This document shows, in pieces, positions 1 through 9,604 of a stretch of DNA of 64,000 bases. The translations under genes were made by a program, and so were the position numbers. Every line of letters begins with the position of its first letter. Positions within the stretch are counted from its first letter, which is position 1. Source of the stretch: JBAYIE01 sp041665785. Lineage in GTDB: Bacteria; Bacteroidota; Bacteroidia; UKL13-3. The notes beneath the pieces are model-generated. The model was not told where the DNA came from. It saw only the letters and a list, made by a program, of their open reading frames with translations, and did not search any database. The stretch is from assembly GCA_041665785.1 (NCBI GenBank), contig JBAYIE010000006.1:1-64000 (forward strand), read 5' to 3'.

Positions 1-513
1 CGTCAGTTCTCCTGAACTGTGGGAATTATCTGTTCCTCCATATAAACCATCTCCGCTGGCATTGTCCAAATCTCCTTCAATTGCATTTTGTATTCCCGGT
101 AATGAAGCTGCTACTGCTGTTCCCGGGCAGGTTGAGCAATCTGTCGGACGGTTGATTACCGCTTGTCCCAATATCACTATACCTCCCCAATCGCCGGGAG
201 CACGCATACCCGCTGCTTTACCTGAGGTAAATACGATGGGTTGGGTTACCGTACCTTTAGCATTTAACTTGCCGGTGCGTGTAACAATGATGGTTGATTT
301 TTTTGCCGGATCTCCACCGCGAATAATGGTACCGGGTTGAATGGTTAAAATAGCATCTTTAATATAAACATACCCGTCCAGGGTATATACGGTATCACTG
401 AACCAGGTGGTATTGGTTCCAATGACTCCGGCCGGAATGGTTCGTGCCTTCTGGGCTTGAACCGACATTGCAGTGATCAGAACAACTGCTAACATGTAAA
501 TTACTCTTTTCAT
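1..513 (-). CDS. Secreted surface protein, 3' part missing (Bacteroidota beta-helix-like family)
   Basis: The 171 visible codons run off the left edge with no stop. The N-terminus is a signal peptide (MKRVIYMLAVVLITAMSVQAQ). What follows contains the phrases ILTIQPGTIIRGGD, GKLNAKGTVTQPIVFTSGK and GDWGGIVILGQAVINR, typical of a family of secreted Bacteroidota proteins that probably fold as a parallel beta-helix and usually end in a T9SS sorting domain; that C-terminus lies outside the window. It is on the same strand as, and downstream of, the TonB-dependent receptor, but a good terminator separates them. Function is unknown; databases often label relatives as transporters without support. 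The ATG at 511-513 precedes the signal peptide, so the start is well placed. Confidence 0.7.
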   Translation of the reverse strand, partial: MKRVIYMLAVVLITAMSVQAQKARTIPAGVIGTNTTWFSDTVYTLDGYVYIKDAILTIQPGTIIRGGDPAKKSTIIVTRTGKLNAKGTVTQPIVFTSGKAAGMRAPGDWGGIVILGQAVINRPTDCSTCPGTAVAASLPGIQNAIEGDLDNASGDGLYGGTDNSHSSGELT

Positions 514-728
514 ACGTTTTGATTTGAATTCGTATACAAACCTCGTATTAGCATTTGACGCTATCGTTACTGCTGTGTTAATTTGCCGTTAACAATTTTC
601 TTTACACAGAAATGAAATTGAAAAAAGGTGCGCTTATGCATAGCGCTCCTTTTAATTTTCAATCGAAAGAAGCTGTAATATTTCCACGGATCAATTCTTA
701 AACCGGATTGAAACGAAAATCAAAGCAT

Positions 729-758
729 AAAAAAAGCCTGCAGTTTCCTGCAGGCTTA
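729..758 (-). terminator. Rho-independent terminator after the TonB-dependent receptor gene
   Basis: A perfect 10-bp stem, AAGCCTGCAG (734-743) with CTGCAGGCTT (748-757) and a 4-base loop, is followed on the minus strand by a run of T. It sits about 20 bases past the receptor stop codon, so transcription of the receptor should mostly end here. The secreted protein at the left edge then needs its own promoter in 514-728 or read-through. Nothing else was recognised in 514-728. Confidence 0.85.
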
Positions 759-779
759 ACTACACAATCAGCTATATAC

Positions 780-3728
780 CTAGAATTTTACGGAAATTCC
801 GGCTGAAATGGTATAACCCATTTTATAACGGATCAACGGATTATCGTATGCAGATTTTTCAGCATTGCTCACGTTTTGATCGATGCGTGGAGTTGGGCCA
901 TTTGCAGGATTTACATTCGTACTGATCTCGTCATATTTTCCATTTCCATTGTTATCCTGATAAAAGATCAAATCCTGAGCTAAAATATCATTTACCCCAA
1001 ATTTAAATTCGTAGTGTTTGAAAAATGTTTTTGAGATGGAGAAATCAACAACTGTTCTTGGGTTTTCCCACAAATCCGGAACCAATCCGTTTTTCTCGCG
1101 AACAAAGGTAATTCTGCGACCTACCCGGTTCACAAAAAGGGCAGCTGACAAATTTGCTTTCGGACTGTAAAATTGAAAACTTCCGTTGAAGATAAAAGGC
1201 GATTGCCCTTGCAATGGACGGGTTCCAAAGTTGTTGTTTGTAGATGACAGATTCTGATCAAACTTCACTTCTGAACGGATCCAGGCATAATTCAAAGAGA
1301 AAGAGAAATTGCGAAATCCTTTTGTATCAAGCAACTTGTCGATAAAATCAAAATTCTTGCGGGCTTCAATTTCAAATCCATAATTGGTTGCATTGGTATT
1401 GCTGGAATATCCGAGTGTAGGATCACTTCCCTGAAATTCGTTTACCTGTTCAATGGCATTTTTGAAATCCTTATAGAATACCGAGAAAGAAATCATTTGG
1501 GCTTCGCCCGGATAAAACTCGAAACGAAAATCGTAGTTGTTAATTTTGGTGCGTACCAGATTCGGATTCCCGGTAACTACAGTATTGTAGTTGAAATCAT
1601 AAAAGGAGAAAGGGGCTAACTCACGAAACTCAGGACGGGCAACGGTTTGACTTCCCGATAAGCGCAGGTTTACTTTAGAAGTCAGTTCGTAAGTCAGGTT
1701 AACAGATGGAAGAAAATCTGTAAACGTGGTATCCACATTTACCGGCTCGCCTGCTGTACCCAACGAATTCAATTCCTGACGATACCGTTCCATACGCACT
1801 CCGTATACTGCTCTGAAACGGCTCAAAAAGCGCTGGTCAAGCATCAGATATGCGGATTGCAAATTAGATCCGGCTGAGTAAACATCCTGTGGATTGATGC
1901 GCTCATCGATATAAAATGTATCCTGCGCTAAGTTGGAAGCATTAAACATCAGAGAAGGATCCTGCGCAATAAAAGTCTGGTAATTGTAAGGATTTCCTGC
2001 CTTTACAATGGTCTTCAATTTATAACCGAATGCACGAACCTGGAAATCTCTTTTGCGTACCTGATAAAATCCGCCGAATTTCAATTCTGTTTTCACCTTT
2101 TTAAGTTTAATAAAATCCAAAGGCAACTGAAAATCTGCACCGGCACTTTGAATATTCTCTTTCATATCCTGGTAAAAACGTCCGGTTTGGGTAATATCAA
2201 TATTCGGACCTACCTGCACAGCATAATTGTAATACTTTCCGCTGAATTCATCCAGGGATGTACGCGTGGAAACACGTCTGAAATCAGGCATACTGCGATG
2301 GATGGTATTATTGTTCAACACCCATTTTATTTTCATGTGTGCACTGCTTACAAAGTGTTCTCCAATTACCTGATTGCTCAGTAACCGGTTGTCCTGATAC
2401 ATAAAGTACTGATTGCGGATCAATGGAAATGTTTGCAGGTCCAACAGGTCATCGTAACCGCTGCGGGTCATGGTTTGATCTTCGGTGTTAACGGTATACG
2501 AATTTTTCAGACTGATCTTGTGGCTGTTTCCCATCTTCCATCCTGCATTCAACATAACTCCGGAAAGCACTTCCTGTTTGTAAACGGTATCCAGATACTG
2601 GCGTTGGAATTGATTCTCGGGAACATTCATGTTTTTCTGAAACTTGTTGCGTTCAGATGGAGTAATCCGATAACTTTTGCTGCGCGACATTGATACAATA
2701 AATCCAGCCTGGTGAATTTTTTTGAACTTGAAATTATTCCCACCTGAAATCTGAATGGAACTGTTCATTGGCGTTGAAGCTATTTCCTGCATCGACCAAT
2801 TGTCGTTGAACAAAAGACTGGCATTCAGCTTCTCAGCAGAAGATGAAGTCTCATAGGCTAAACGGGCCGGAATATTTCCCGGCAATGCGCGGGTTCCATT
2901 GTCAACTCCAAAGAAGTTAGTAGAGCCGGAAGTGTTTTCATATCCGGGTTTACCGGTAGAGATGCTGTGTGTACTTGCAGAAGTTGCTGCTGAAACAAAG
3001 AATTTTTCCGGTATATCCTTGGTATTGATGGTAATCATTCCTCCGGCAAAATCGCCCGGCATATCCGGAGTTGCAGTTTTAGTGATTACCATATTATCTA
3101 ACATATTGGATGGGAAAATATCAAACGAAAACGCCTTACGGTCTGATTCGGTACTGGGCAATGGCGCACCATTGATATAGGCTGTATTGTAGCGATCGTT
3201 TAATCCGCGAATAATGGCAAAACGATTATCCTGAATAGTGGTACCGCTGATGCGTTTCATCACATCACCTGTTGTAGCATCCGGAGTTTTACGAATCATG
3301 TCTGCCGACACCCCATCTGATATGGATGCACTCTTTTTTTGCTGAATCATCAAAGACGATGCCGTTTCTTTTTTCAGTTCAGCTGTTATAACAACTTCGT
3401 TGAGGTTACGGGTTGATTCTTCCAAAACAGGATTAATCACTACCGTTTCTTTCTGCTTTACCTCTACTCCTTTTATGATTTTTTTGTTGTACGAAACATA
3501 AGTAAATACCAGGTTATAGTTACCCGGAGGTACCGATAGGGTATATTTCCCTTCAACATCCGTTACGGTTCCCATCGAAGAGCCTTCCACCATTACACTC
3601 ACACCGATCAATTCTTCGCCGGTTTTCTTATCCAGTACTTTGCCCGACACCAGTCCATTTCCGCCATTAGCAGCTATCAACTGGAAGTTAAGCAAGAATA
3701 ACAAGGCCGCTGTAATTGTTCTTTTCAT
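780..3728 (-). CDS. TonB-dependent outer-membrane receptor with carboxypeptidase-like N-domain
   Basis: A 982-residue outer-membrane import protein. After a signal peptide comes a CarboxypepD_reg-like domain (about residues 25-110, with VSGKVLDKKTGEELIGVSV), then a plug domain (about 130-245) with IRGLNDRYNTAYINGAPLP and PGDFAGGMITINTK, then a long 22-strand-type barrel that ends in the aromatic SAGISVKF. This is the SusC/FecA-like architecture of Bacteroidota receptors that take up large or scarce nutrients with TonB energy. No SusD partner lies beside it, so it is more like a free-standing receptor than a polysaccharide locus. The ATG at 3726-3728 is preferred to a GTG five codons upstream because it begins the signal peptide directly. 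The substrate cannot be told from sequence. Confidence 0.9.
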   Translation of the reverse strand: MKRTITAALLFLLNFQLIAANGGNGLVSGKVLDKKTGEELIGVSVMVEGSSMGTVTDVEGKYTLSVPPGNYNLVFTYVSYNKKIIKGVEVKQKETVVINPVLEESTRNLNEVVITAELKKETASSLMIQQKKSASISDGVSADMIRKTPDATTGDVMKRISGTTIQDNRFAIIRGLNDRYNTAYINGAPLPSTESDRKAFSFDIFPSNMLDNMVITKTATPDMPGDFAGGMITINTKDIPEKFFVSAATSASTHSISTGKPGYENTSGSTNFFGVDNGTRALPGNIPARLAYETSSSAEKLNASLLFNDNWSMQEIASTPMNSSIQISGGNNFKFKKIHQAGFIVSMSRSKSYRITPSERNKFQKNMNVPENQFQRQYLDTVYKQEVLSGVMLNAGWKMGNSHKISLKNSYTVNTEDQTMTRSGYDDLLDLQTFPLIRNQYFMYQDNRLLSNQVIGEHFVSSAHMKIKWVLNNNTIHRSMPDFRRVSTRTSLDEFSGKYYNYAVQVGPNIDITQTGRFYQDMKENIQSAGADFQLPLDFIKLKKVKTELKFGGFYQVRKRDFQVRAFGYKLKTIVKAGNPYNYQTFIAQDPSLMFNASNLAQDTFYIDERINPQDVYSAGSNLQSAYLMLDQRFLSRFRAVYGVRMERYRQELNSLGTAGEPVNVDTTFTDFLPSVNLTYELTSKVNLRLSGSQTVARPEFRELAPFSFYDFNYNTVVTGNPNLVRTKINNYDFRFEFYPGEAQMISFSVFYKDFKNAIEQVNEFQGSDPTLGYSSNTNATNYGFEIEARKNFDFIDKLLDTKGFRNFSFSLNYAWIRSEVKFDQNLSSTNNNFGTRPLQGQSPFIFNGSFQFYSPKANLSAALFVNRVGRRITFVREKNGLVPDLWENPRTVVDFSISKTFFKHYEFKFGVNDILAQDLIFYQDNNGNGKYDEISTNVNPANGPTPRIDQNVSNAEKSAYDNPLIRYKMGYTISAGISVKF

Positions 3729-3747
3729 ATGTATTCTTTTCACGGTA

Positions 3748-3777
3748 CAAAATTACCCCGGCTGCCACCATCGGCAG
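3748..3777 (-). promoter_or_regulatory. Probable Bacteroidota-type promoter of the receptor gene
   Basis: Read on the minus strand, 3755-3748 is TAATTTTG, a perfect match to the Bacteroidota -7 element TAnnTTTG. Nineteen bases upstream is CTG (3777-3775) in place of the TTG -33 element. The -7 box lies 20 bases before the ATG, so the leader would be very short. Confidence 0.45.
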
Positions 3778-3848
3778 TTAAGGGAAGGTTATACTTGAAT
3801 GAAATGAATACAAAGGCAAGGTTAAGCCAATGTTAACTCAGGTTAATT

Positions 3849-5612
3849 TTACGTGAGGTTGAATGCCCCATCGGGGATATCTTTCAGCTTTAAAATCAAT
3901 AATCCGTCTAAAGAGTGATTGAATTCAGGATCCACATTAAAGGCAATGATCTTGGCATGTTTCGATAAATACTTTTTAAGTAAAACCGGAACTTTTGAAC
4001 GGGTCGGTTCTATGTCGGAAATCAATTGATCAATCAAACGCATTTCCTGAATATCTGAATCTTTAAATCCTTTACTCTCCCCTTTAAATGTAAAACGGTA
4101 TTGTTTTCGGGGCGACACCATAGCTGCCAACTCTTTATCGAAATGATTTTTGAGGATATAATTTACCATCAATCCTTTGGATAAATGAGTATAGGCATTG
4201 CTTATACTTACCGGGCCAATCAATGTTGAATACCCGGGATTACGATTTACAAATTCGTAGATACCTTTCCACAACAACATCAATGCAAAAGGGCTGCGCT
4301 GATATTCGTTCACAATAAAGGATCTGCCCAATTCGAGGGAAGATTTAAATACGGCGTCAAAGTCTTTGGTAAACTTAAACAACTGATTAAGATAGAAGCC
4401 CTTTTTTCCATACCGGGCATACAGTTTAATTCCTTCTCCAATCCGGTAGGCCCCCACCAACTTGTTGTTTTCATGATCCCATACAAACAGGTGTTTATAG
4501 TACAAATCGAATTCATCGGAATCAAACGCATGATTTGTACCTTCTCCAACTTCTCTGAAAGTAATTTCGCGCAACCTGGAAATTTCGCGTAAGATAGCTG
4601 GAATCTCAACTGAACCGGCGATATACACACTGTAATGCATTTGTTTTACCAACAATGACTTTTCATTATTGAGCTGTTCAATTTCGAGCAATAACTGTTC
4701 AACCGGAGTCTCCGGTATGATTGGTTCTGCAATTTTTTTGCGAACAGGAGGCATCATAAAATAGGACTTCACATCCAGGGATGAACCCAGAGAGTATGTT
4801 TTAGCCCGGAGAAAACGCAATAATTTATCTGAATCCTGAAACGACTTAATGGTTGATACATATACAGGTTTTCCGATCCGTACCTGAATGGATTCTTTCT
4901 TATTGAATAACTCAGCCGGCAATCGCGCTGTTCTGAGCTTTGGATTGACCAACCCCATCATGTGAAACAGAAAACTGTTGTGCCCGCTGAAATAAACCGG
5001 CACTACAGGTACTTCAGCTTTCAAAATCATTTTGCCCACTACCGGATGCCATTGCTTATCGGTAATACGCATTTTATCAATCTGAAATGTGGAAACCTCC
5101 CCTGCCGGAAAAATGCCTACGGGAGTATCATTCTTTAATAAACTTAAACTCTTTCGGATACCCTTCATATTCATTCCTGTACTGCTCTTTCGCTCAAACG
5201 GATCTACGAGAATGCTGTTGCTGAGTACTTCCGGGAATTGCTGCAACAAATAGTTCAGCATCATTTTAAAATCCGGTCTCTGTTTTAATAAGAGCGACAT
5301 CAATATCAATCCATCGATTCCTCCATATGGATGATTTGCGATAACCATAAAAGATCCGGTTTTCGGGATATTCTTCAATTCTTCTTCCCGGAATGTATAG
5401 TGAATTTTTAATTGCTCTAAAACAGAATCCAGAAAAGCTGCTCCCTGCATTTCACCGGTTTTACGATAGATCTCATCTATTTTATCGAGCTGAAGCGCTT
5501 TCAACACTGCTTTGGTCAGCAATTTTGATTTCAGCTTTTTCAACTTCAACAAATCATCAGGATCATTTGTCGGAAACAATGTTTTCGCATTTGTCATGTT
5601 GCGAAATTGCAT
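3849..5612 (-). CDS. olsF: Two-domain acyltransferase, OlsF-like (ornithine/aminolipid synthesis)
   Basis: A 587-residue protein with two acyltransferase halves. Residues about 60-290 are a PlsC-type O-acyltransferase: NHPYGGIDG (the H-D catalytic motif with one extra residue between H and D), FPAGEVS in place of EGTRS, and VPVVPVYFSG. Residues about 320-560 match the hemolysin/OlsB-like GNAT acyltransferases (LREITFREVGEG, FDLYYKHLFVWD, VGAYRIGEG). This order is that of OlsF, which adds both acyl chains to ornithine to make ornithine lipids; the amino acid acceptor here could differ (glycine or serine lipids are also known in Bacteroidota). The ATG at 5612 was chosen; a TTG four codons upstream and an ATG at 5597 are alternatives. 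It diverges from the lpxH-like gene. Confidence 0.75.
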   Translation of the reverse strand: MQFRNMTNAKTLFPTNDPDDLLKLKKLKSKLLTKAVLKALQLDKIDEIYRKTGEMQGAAFLDSVLEQLKIHYTFREEELKNIPKTGSFMVIANHPYGGIDGLILMSLLLKQRPDFKMMLNYLLQQFPEVLSNSILVDPFERKSSTGMNMKGIRKSLSLLKNDTPVGIFPAGEVSTFQIDKMRITDKQWHPVVGKMILKAEVPVVPVYFSGHNSFLFHMMGLVNPKLRTARLPAELFNKKESIQVRIGKPVYVSTIKSFQDSDKLLRFLRAKTYSLGSSLDVKSYFMMPPVRKKIAEPIIPETPVEQLLLEIEQLNNEKSLLVKQMHYSVYIAGSVEIPAILREISRLREITFREVGEGTNHAFDSDEFDLYYKHLFVWDHENNKLVGAYRIGEGIKLYARYGKKGFYLNQLFKFTKDFDAVFKSSLELGRSFIVNEYQRSPFALMLLWKGIYEFVNRNPGYSTLIGPVSISNAYTHLSKGLMVNYILKNHFDKELAAMVSPRKQYRFTFKGESKGFKDSDIQEMRLIDQLISDIEPTRSKVPVLLKKYLSKHAKIIAFNVDPEFNHSLDGLLILKLKDIPDGAFNLT

Positions 5613-5727
5613 ACTGTTTATCAAGTCTTAGTTACGCCAGCGTTAAGTTATTATCAAGAAATTCATCGTGCTATTCCTTAACAATTCAAACACATTCGCT
5701 TAATACCCTGGTCGCAATTTTGCATCG

Positions 5728-6552
5728 ATGAAGCGAAGAAAAGTGGAACTGGTGGTTATTTCCGATGTACATCTGGGAACTTTTGGATGTCGGGCTAAGG
5801 CGTTGAATCAATACCTGAAATCAATTGAACCTAAAATACTGGTATTGAACGGTGACATCATTGACATCTGGCAATTCCGCAAAAACTACTGGCCAAAAGC
5901 GCATATGAAAGTGGTTCAACGTCTGTTTAAATTAATGAGCGAAGGAGTAAAAATCTACTACCTGACAGGAAACCACGATGAACTCTTGCGCAAGTTTACC
6001 GATTTCAAAATGGGAAATCTCGAAGTACTGAACAAACTGGTATTGGACCTGGATGGGAAAAAGGCCTGGTTTTTTCATGGCGATGTTTTTGATATAACCA
6101 TGAAGAACAGCAAGTGGTTGGCTAAGTTAGGCGGACTGGGATACGATTTGCTGATCCTGTTAAACAGCAGTGTGAACCGCATCCTTGGGATTTTGGGCAG
6201 AGATAAAGTTTCCTTTTCAAAACGCATCAAGCAGTCGGTGAAACAGGCTGTCAAATTCATACACGACTTTGAAATCACTGCTATGGATATTGCAAGAGAA
6301 AATGGTTATGATTATGTGATCTGCGGACATATTCATCAACCCGAGATAAAAACATTCCAGCACGAAAAAGGCTTTACAACTTATCTCAATTCGGGTGATT
6401 GGGTCGAAAACCTGACCTCACTCGAATACAATCAAGGCAATTGGACGCTCTATCGGGAAAAAGAAAACAAATTTGAAACAGAGGATGACGAAATCAATCC
6501 GGAATTACCAAATAATTTTCAGCTGATTCAAAATATTACCGGAATACGCTGA
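5728..6552 (+). CDS. LpxH-like metallophosphoesterase (UDP-2,3-diacylglucosamine hydrolase family)
   Basis: A 274-residue calcineurin-like phosphoesterase. The full metal-binding set is visible: SDVHLG near residue 12, NGDIIDIW near 45, GNHDE near 80, FFHGD near 116 and GHIHQPEI near 205. The family includes LpxH-type enzymes that cleave the pyrophosphate of UDP-2,3-diacylglucosamine in lipid A synthesis. The protein is longer than E. coli LpxH (about 240) and belongs to the divergent group widespread in Bacteroidota. Its stop codon overlaps the start of the following glycosyltransferase (TGATG), so the two are translationally coupled and probably act on the same envelope glycolipid pathway. 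Which lipid is inference. A possible -7 box (CAATTTTG, one mismatch) ends at 5722. Confidence 0.8.
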   Translation: MKRRKVELVVISDVHLGTFGCRAKALNQYLKSIEPKILVLNGDIIDIWQFRKNYWPKAHMKVVQRLFKLMSEGVKIYYLTGNHDELLRKFTDFKMGNLEVLNKLVLDLDGKKAWFFHGDVFDITMKNSKWLAKLGGLGYDLLILLNSSVNRILGILGRDKVSFSKRIKQSVKQAVKFIHDFEITAMDIARENGYDYVICGHIHQPEIKTFQHEKGFTTYLNSGDWVENLTSLEYNQGNWTLYREKENKFETEDDEINPELPNNFQLIQNITGIR

Positions 6553-7601
6553 TGCCTAAAATATTATTTGCCGTTCAGGCTACCGGTAACGGCCATTTGA
6601 GCCGTGCGCGCGAAATCATCCCGCATTTGCAACAACACGGCGAAGTAGATGTGCTGGTGAGTGGTACACAAGCCGATGTGCAACTACCGTATATGATAAA
6701 ATACAAAAAAAACGGACTGAGTTATGCATTTGGAAAACACGGAGGAATCAGTGGTATCGATAGTATCCGGCAATTAAAACCCATCCGTTTGCTTCGAGAT
6801 ATATTTACATTTCCAGTTCATACCTACGACCTCATCATCAACGATTTTGAACCACTGACCGCATGGGCCTGCCGCCTGCAAAAAAAATCCTGTATCGGAC
6901 TTAGTCATCAGGCAGCATTTTTATCACCCGCTACTCCCCGACCGTTGAAAATAAATGCATTTGCAGAATGGATCTTGCACAAGTATGCCCCAACCTCGCA
7001 CTATCATGGTTTTCATTTCAACGCGTATGATGCATTTATTCATACTCCTGTTATTCGACGGGAAATTCGTTCACTCAACCCCTCCGCTAAAGGCCATATA
7101 ACGGTTTACCTTCCGGCACATGCCGATGATTTATTGATTTCTCACTTTGTTAAGTTCAAGCATATCCGATGGGAAATTTTTTCTAAGCATTCCCTGAAAT
7201 CCTATAACATAGGTTCTATAGAGATAAAACCGGTAAACAATGATTTGTTCATTCAAAGTCTGGAAAAATGCGAAGGTGTTATCACTGCAGGTGGATTTGA
7301 AAGTGTGGCAGAGGCTATGTTTCTCGAAAAAAAAGTGATGGTTATTCCGATGTACAATCAGTATGAGCAACAATGTAATGCTGTGGCTGCCGGAATAATG
7401 GGAAATACCGTTGTAAATAAATTGGATACCCGTTTTCATGCCGAGTTGGAGAATTGGCTAAACGATGGGAAACCTGTACAGGTGCATTATCCGGATCAGA
7501 CAAACCGGATTATCGAACAAATTATGAAGCAACACCTTCACAATAATTTACATCCGTCCGCGGATGATAGCATCTACAGCCGAAGGATCGAGCAGGGTTG
7601 A
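6552..7601 (+). CDS. Glycosyltransferase, GT-B fold (UGT/MurG-like)
   Basis: A 349-residue cytosolic protein that starts MPKILFAVQATGNGHLSRA, the glycine-rich first loop of GT-B glycosyltransferases such as MurG and MGT. The C-terminal half has GVITAGGFESVAEAMFLEKK and VIPMYNQYEQQCNA, the nucleotide-sugar binding region of this group. It starts on the last base of the phosphoesterase stop codon. Its last 54 bases overlap the 3' end of the acetyl-CoA synthetase gene on the other strand, so no terminator can lie between them. Donor and acceptor sugars are unknown; the coupling to an LpxH-like enzyme suggests an envelope glycolipid. Confidence 0.75.
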   Translation: MPKILFAVQATGNGHLSRAREIIPHLQQHGEVDVLVSGTQADVQLPYMIKYKKNGLSYAFGKHGGISGIDSIRQLKPIRLLRDIFTFPVHTYDLIINDFEPLTAWACRLQKKSCIGLSHQAAFLSPATPRPLKINAFAEWILHKYAPTSHYHGFHFNAYDAFIHTPVIRREIRSLNPSAKGHITVYLPAHADDLLISHFVKFKHIRWEIFSKHSLKSYNIGSIEIKPVNNDLFIQSLEKCEGVITAGGFESVAEAMFLEKKVMVIPMYNQYEQQCNAVAAGIMGNTVVNKLDTRFHAELENWLNDGKPVQVHYPDQTNRIIEQIMKQHLHNNLHPSADDSIYSRRIEQG

Positions 7602-9443
7602 GGTATCACCTAATTGATCCAATTCACCTTCTGCAATCTTGCGTAAGATCCTCCGCATGATTTTTCCGGACCGTGTTTTAGGCAAATGGTTAACCAGTTG
7701 AATTTTATCCGGACGTGCAAACGAACCGAGTTTGGTGGTAACAGATTGCATAATTTCCTGCCTGATTTCATCCTCTGCATGTGGTGTCTGACTGCATATC
7801 ACAAATGCATAAATACCCTGACCTTTGATCGTATGCGGGTACGCAACCACTGCACTTTCTACCACATAACCATGCTCATTGATTGCGTCTTCCAGTTCCC
7901 CTGTACCTAACCGATGTCCTGAAACATTGATCACATCATCTACCCTGCCGGTTATGCGGTAATAACCATCTGCATCGCGTTTACATCCGTCGCCTGTAAA
8001 ATAATATCCGGGATAAGTTGTAAAATAGGTTTGCCTGAACCGTTCGTGATCGCCATAAACGGTACGTGCCATACCCGGCCATGGCTTTCGGAAACAGAGC
8101 ATCCCATTAACCCCATTCCCCGCTATTTCTCTTCCATTTTCATCAAGCAATACCGGTTCTATTCCGGGCAATGGCAATGTTGCAAACGAAGGTTTCAATG
8201 GAGTTATATGAGCCAGCGGAGAAATCATGATCCCACCGGTTTCTGTTTGCCACCAGGTATCTACGATCGGACATTTCCCTTTTCCAACATGCTTGTGATA
8301 CCATTCCCATGCTTCTTCATTGATAGGCTCACCAACTGTTCCTAATACCTTTAAGGATGAAAGATCTTTGCCGTCAAACCAGCTCTCTCCCTGCAATTCG
8401 AGAGAACGTATGGCAGTGGGAGCTGTATAAAAATGCGTGATGCGATGTTTGTCAATCATATCCCAGAACCGCCCCGGATCAGGATAATTCGGAACACCTT
8501 CAAACATTACGGTGGTGGCACCATTCAACAAAGCACCGTACACAATATAACTGTGTCCGGTAACCCAACCAATATCCGCTGTGCAACAAAATACATCGCC
8601 CTCTTTATATTGAAATACATTTTTAAAAGTATAAGCAGTGTAAACCATATAACCGGCAGTAGTATGCAATACACCTTTGGGTTTACCCGTAGATCCGGAT
8701 GTGTATAGGATAAACAAAGGATCTTCTGCATCTACTTGTATCGCCTCGCAGACAGTTGGCTTACCCTTTATTTCATCGTGCCACCAGGTATCCCTACCTG
8801 ACTGCATATTCACTTCAAAGTTGCGGTTGTTGAATACGATACAATGTTCAATTCCGGTTGCCTGAACCAACGCTTCATCTACAATAGGTTTCAGTTCTAT
8901 TTGCTTTTCACCGCGAAACATTCCATCGGCAGTTATGAGCATTTTACACTGAGCATCGTTGATCCTTTCAGCTAAAGATTGAGCTGAAAAACCTGCAAAC
9001 ACTACCGAATGTACAGCTCCAATGCGTGCACAAGCCAGCATAGCCACCATTGCTTCAGGTACCATGGGCATGTAAATACACACCCGATCTCCCGGCTGAA
9101 TTTTCTTCTGTAGCAATACATTCGCAAACTGATTTACAGCCTGTGAAAGTTCGAGATAACTCAAAGTCCGGGATGCTTCCTTTGGATTATTGGGTTCCCA
9201 GAGTATAGCTGTTCTATTGCCATGATTCTGTAAATGACGGTCGATGCAATTCTCCGTGATATTCAGTTTCCCTCCGGCAAACCACTCAACCCGGGGTTCA
9301 TTAAAATTCCAGTTCAGCACTGCATCCCAGGTTTTACTCCATTGAAAAGTAGCGGCTACCGAAGACCAGAATGATTCAGGGTCTTCGATGCTCTTCCTGT
9401 AAGTTTCACGGTAAGCTGAAAAGGTATCAATAGCGGGAATCAT
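7548..9443 (-). CDS. acsA: Acetyl-CoA synthetase (acetate-CoA ligase)
   Basis: A 631-residue AMP-forming ligase that activates acetate to acetyl-CoA through acetyl-AMP. Diagnostic motifs are all intact: the P-loop YTSGSTGKPKG, the DTWWQTETGG adenylate-binding motif, YFTGDGCKRDADGYYRITGR with the hinge, VSGHRLGTGELEDAI, and the catalytic lysine in KTRSGKIMRRILRK near the C-terminus, the residue commonly acetylated for control. Length fits the family (about 630-650). It is monocistronic and converges with the glycosyltransferase gene, overlapping it by 54 bases. Confidence 0.96.
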   Translation of the reverse strand: MIPAIDTFSAYRETYRKSIEDPESFWSSVAATFQWSKTWDAVLNWNFNEPRVEWFAGGKLNITENCIDRHLQNHGNRTAILWEPNNPKEASRTLSYLELSQAVNQFANVLLQKKIQPGDRVCIYMPMVPEAMVAMLACARIGAVHSVVFAGFSAQSLAERINDAQCKMLITADGMFRGEKQIELKPIVDEALVQATGIEHCIVFNNRNFEVNMQSGRDTWWHDEIKGKPTVCEAIQVDAEDPLFILYTSGSTGKPKGVLHTTAGYMVYTAYTFKNVFQYKEGDVFCCTADIGWVTGHSYIVYGALLNGATTVMFEGVPNYPDPGRFWDMIDKHRITHFYTAPTAIRSLELQGESWFDGKDLSSLKVLGTVGEPINEEAWEWYHKHVGKGKCPIVDTWWQTETGGIMISPLAHITPLKPSFATLPLPGIEPVLLDENGREIAGNGVNGMLCFRKPWPGMARTVYGDHERFRQTYFTTYPGYYFTGDGCKRDADGYYRITGRVDDVINVSGHRLGTGELEDAINEHGYVVESAVVAYPHTIKGQGIYAFVICSQTPHAEDEIRQEIMQSVTTKLGSFARPDKIQLVNHLPKTRSGKIMRRILRKIAEGELDQLGDTSTLLDPSAVDAIIRGRM

Positions 9444-9604
9444 AATGCAGCGTGTTTAGAATACAAGATAGATAACTTTCCGTGCACAAAATGAAATATA
9501 TTTTCCGGACGAATGATAAAAAACTGAATGCTGCGCTATCTCCTTTTATTTATGGCATGAATTACAGATGTTTGCTTGTACCTGTACCAAATCCAATCTG
9601 ATTC

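Noticed and set aside
514..728. Riboswitch or regulator site upstream of the secreted protein
   Set aside because: No recognisable aptamer fold or dyad was seen; only AT-rich sequence.
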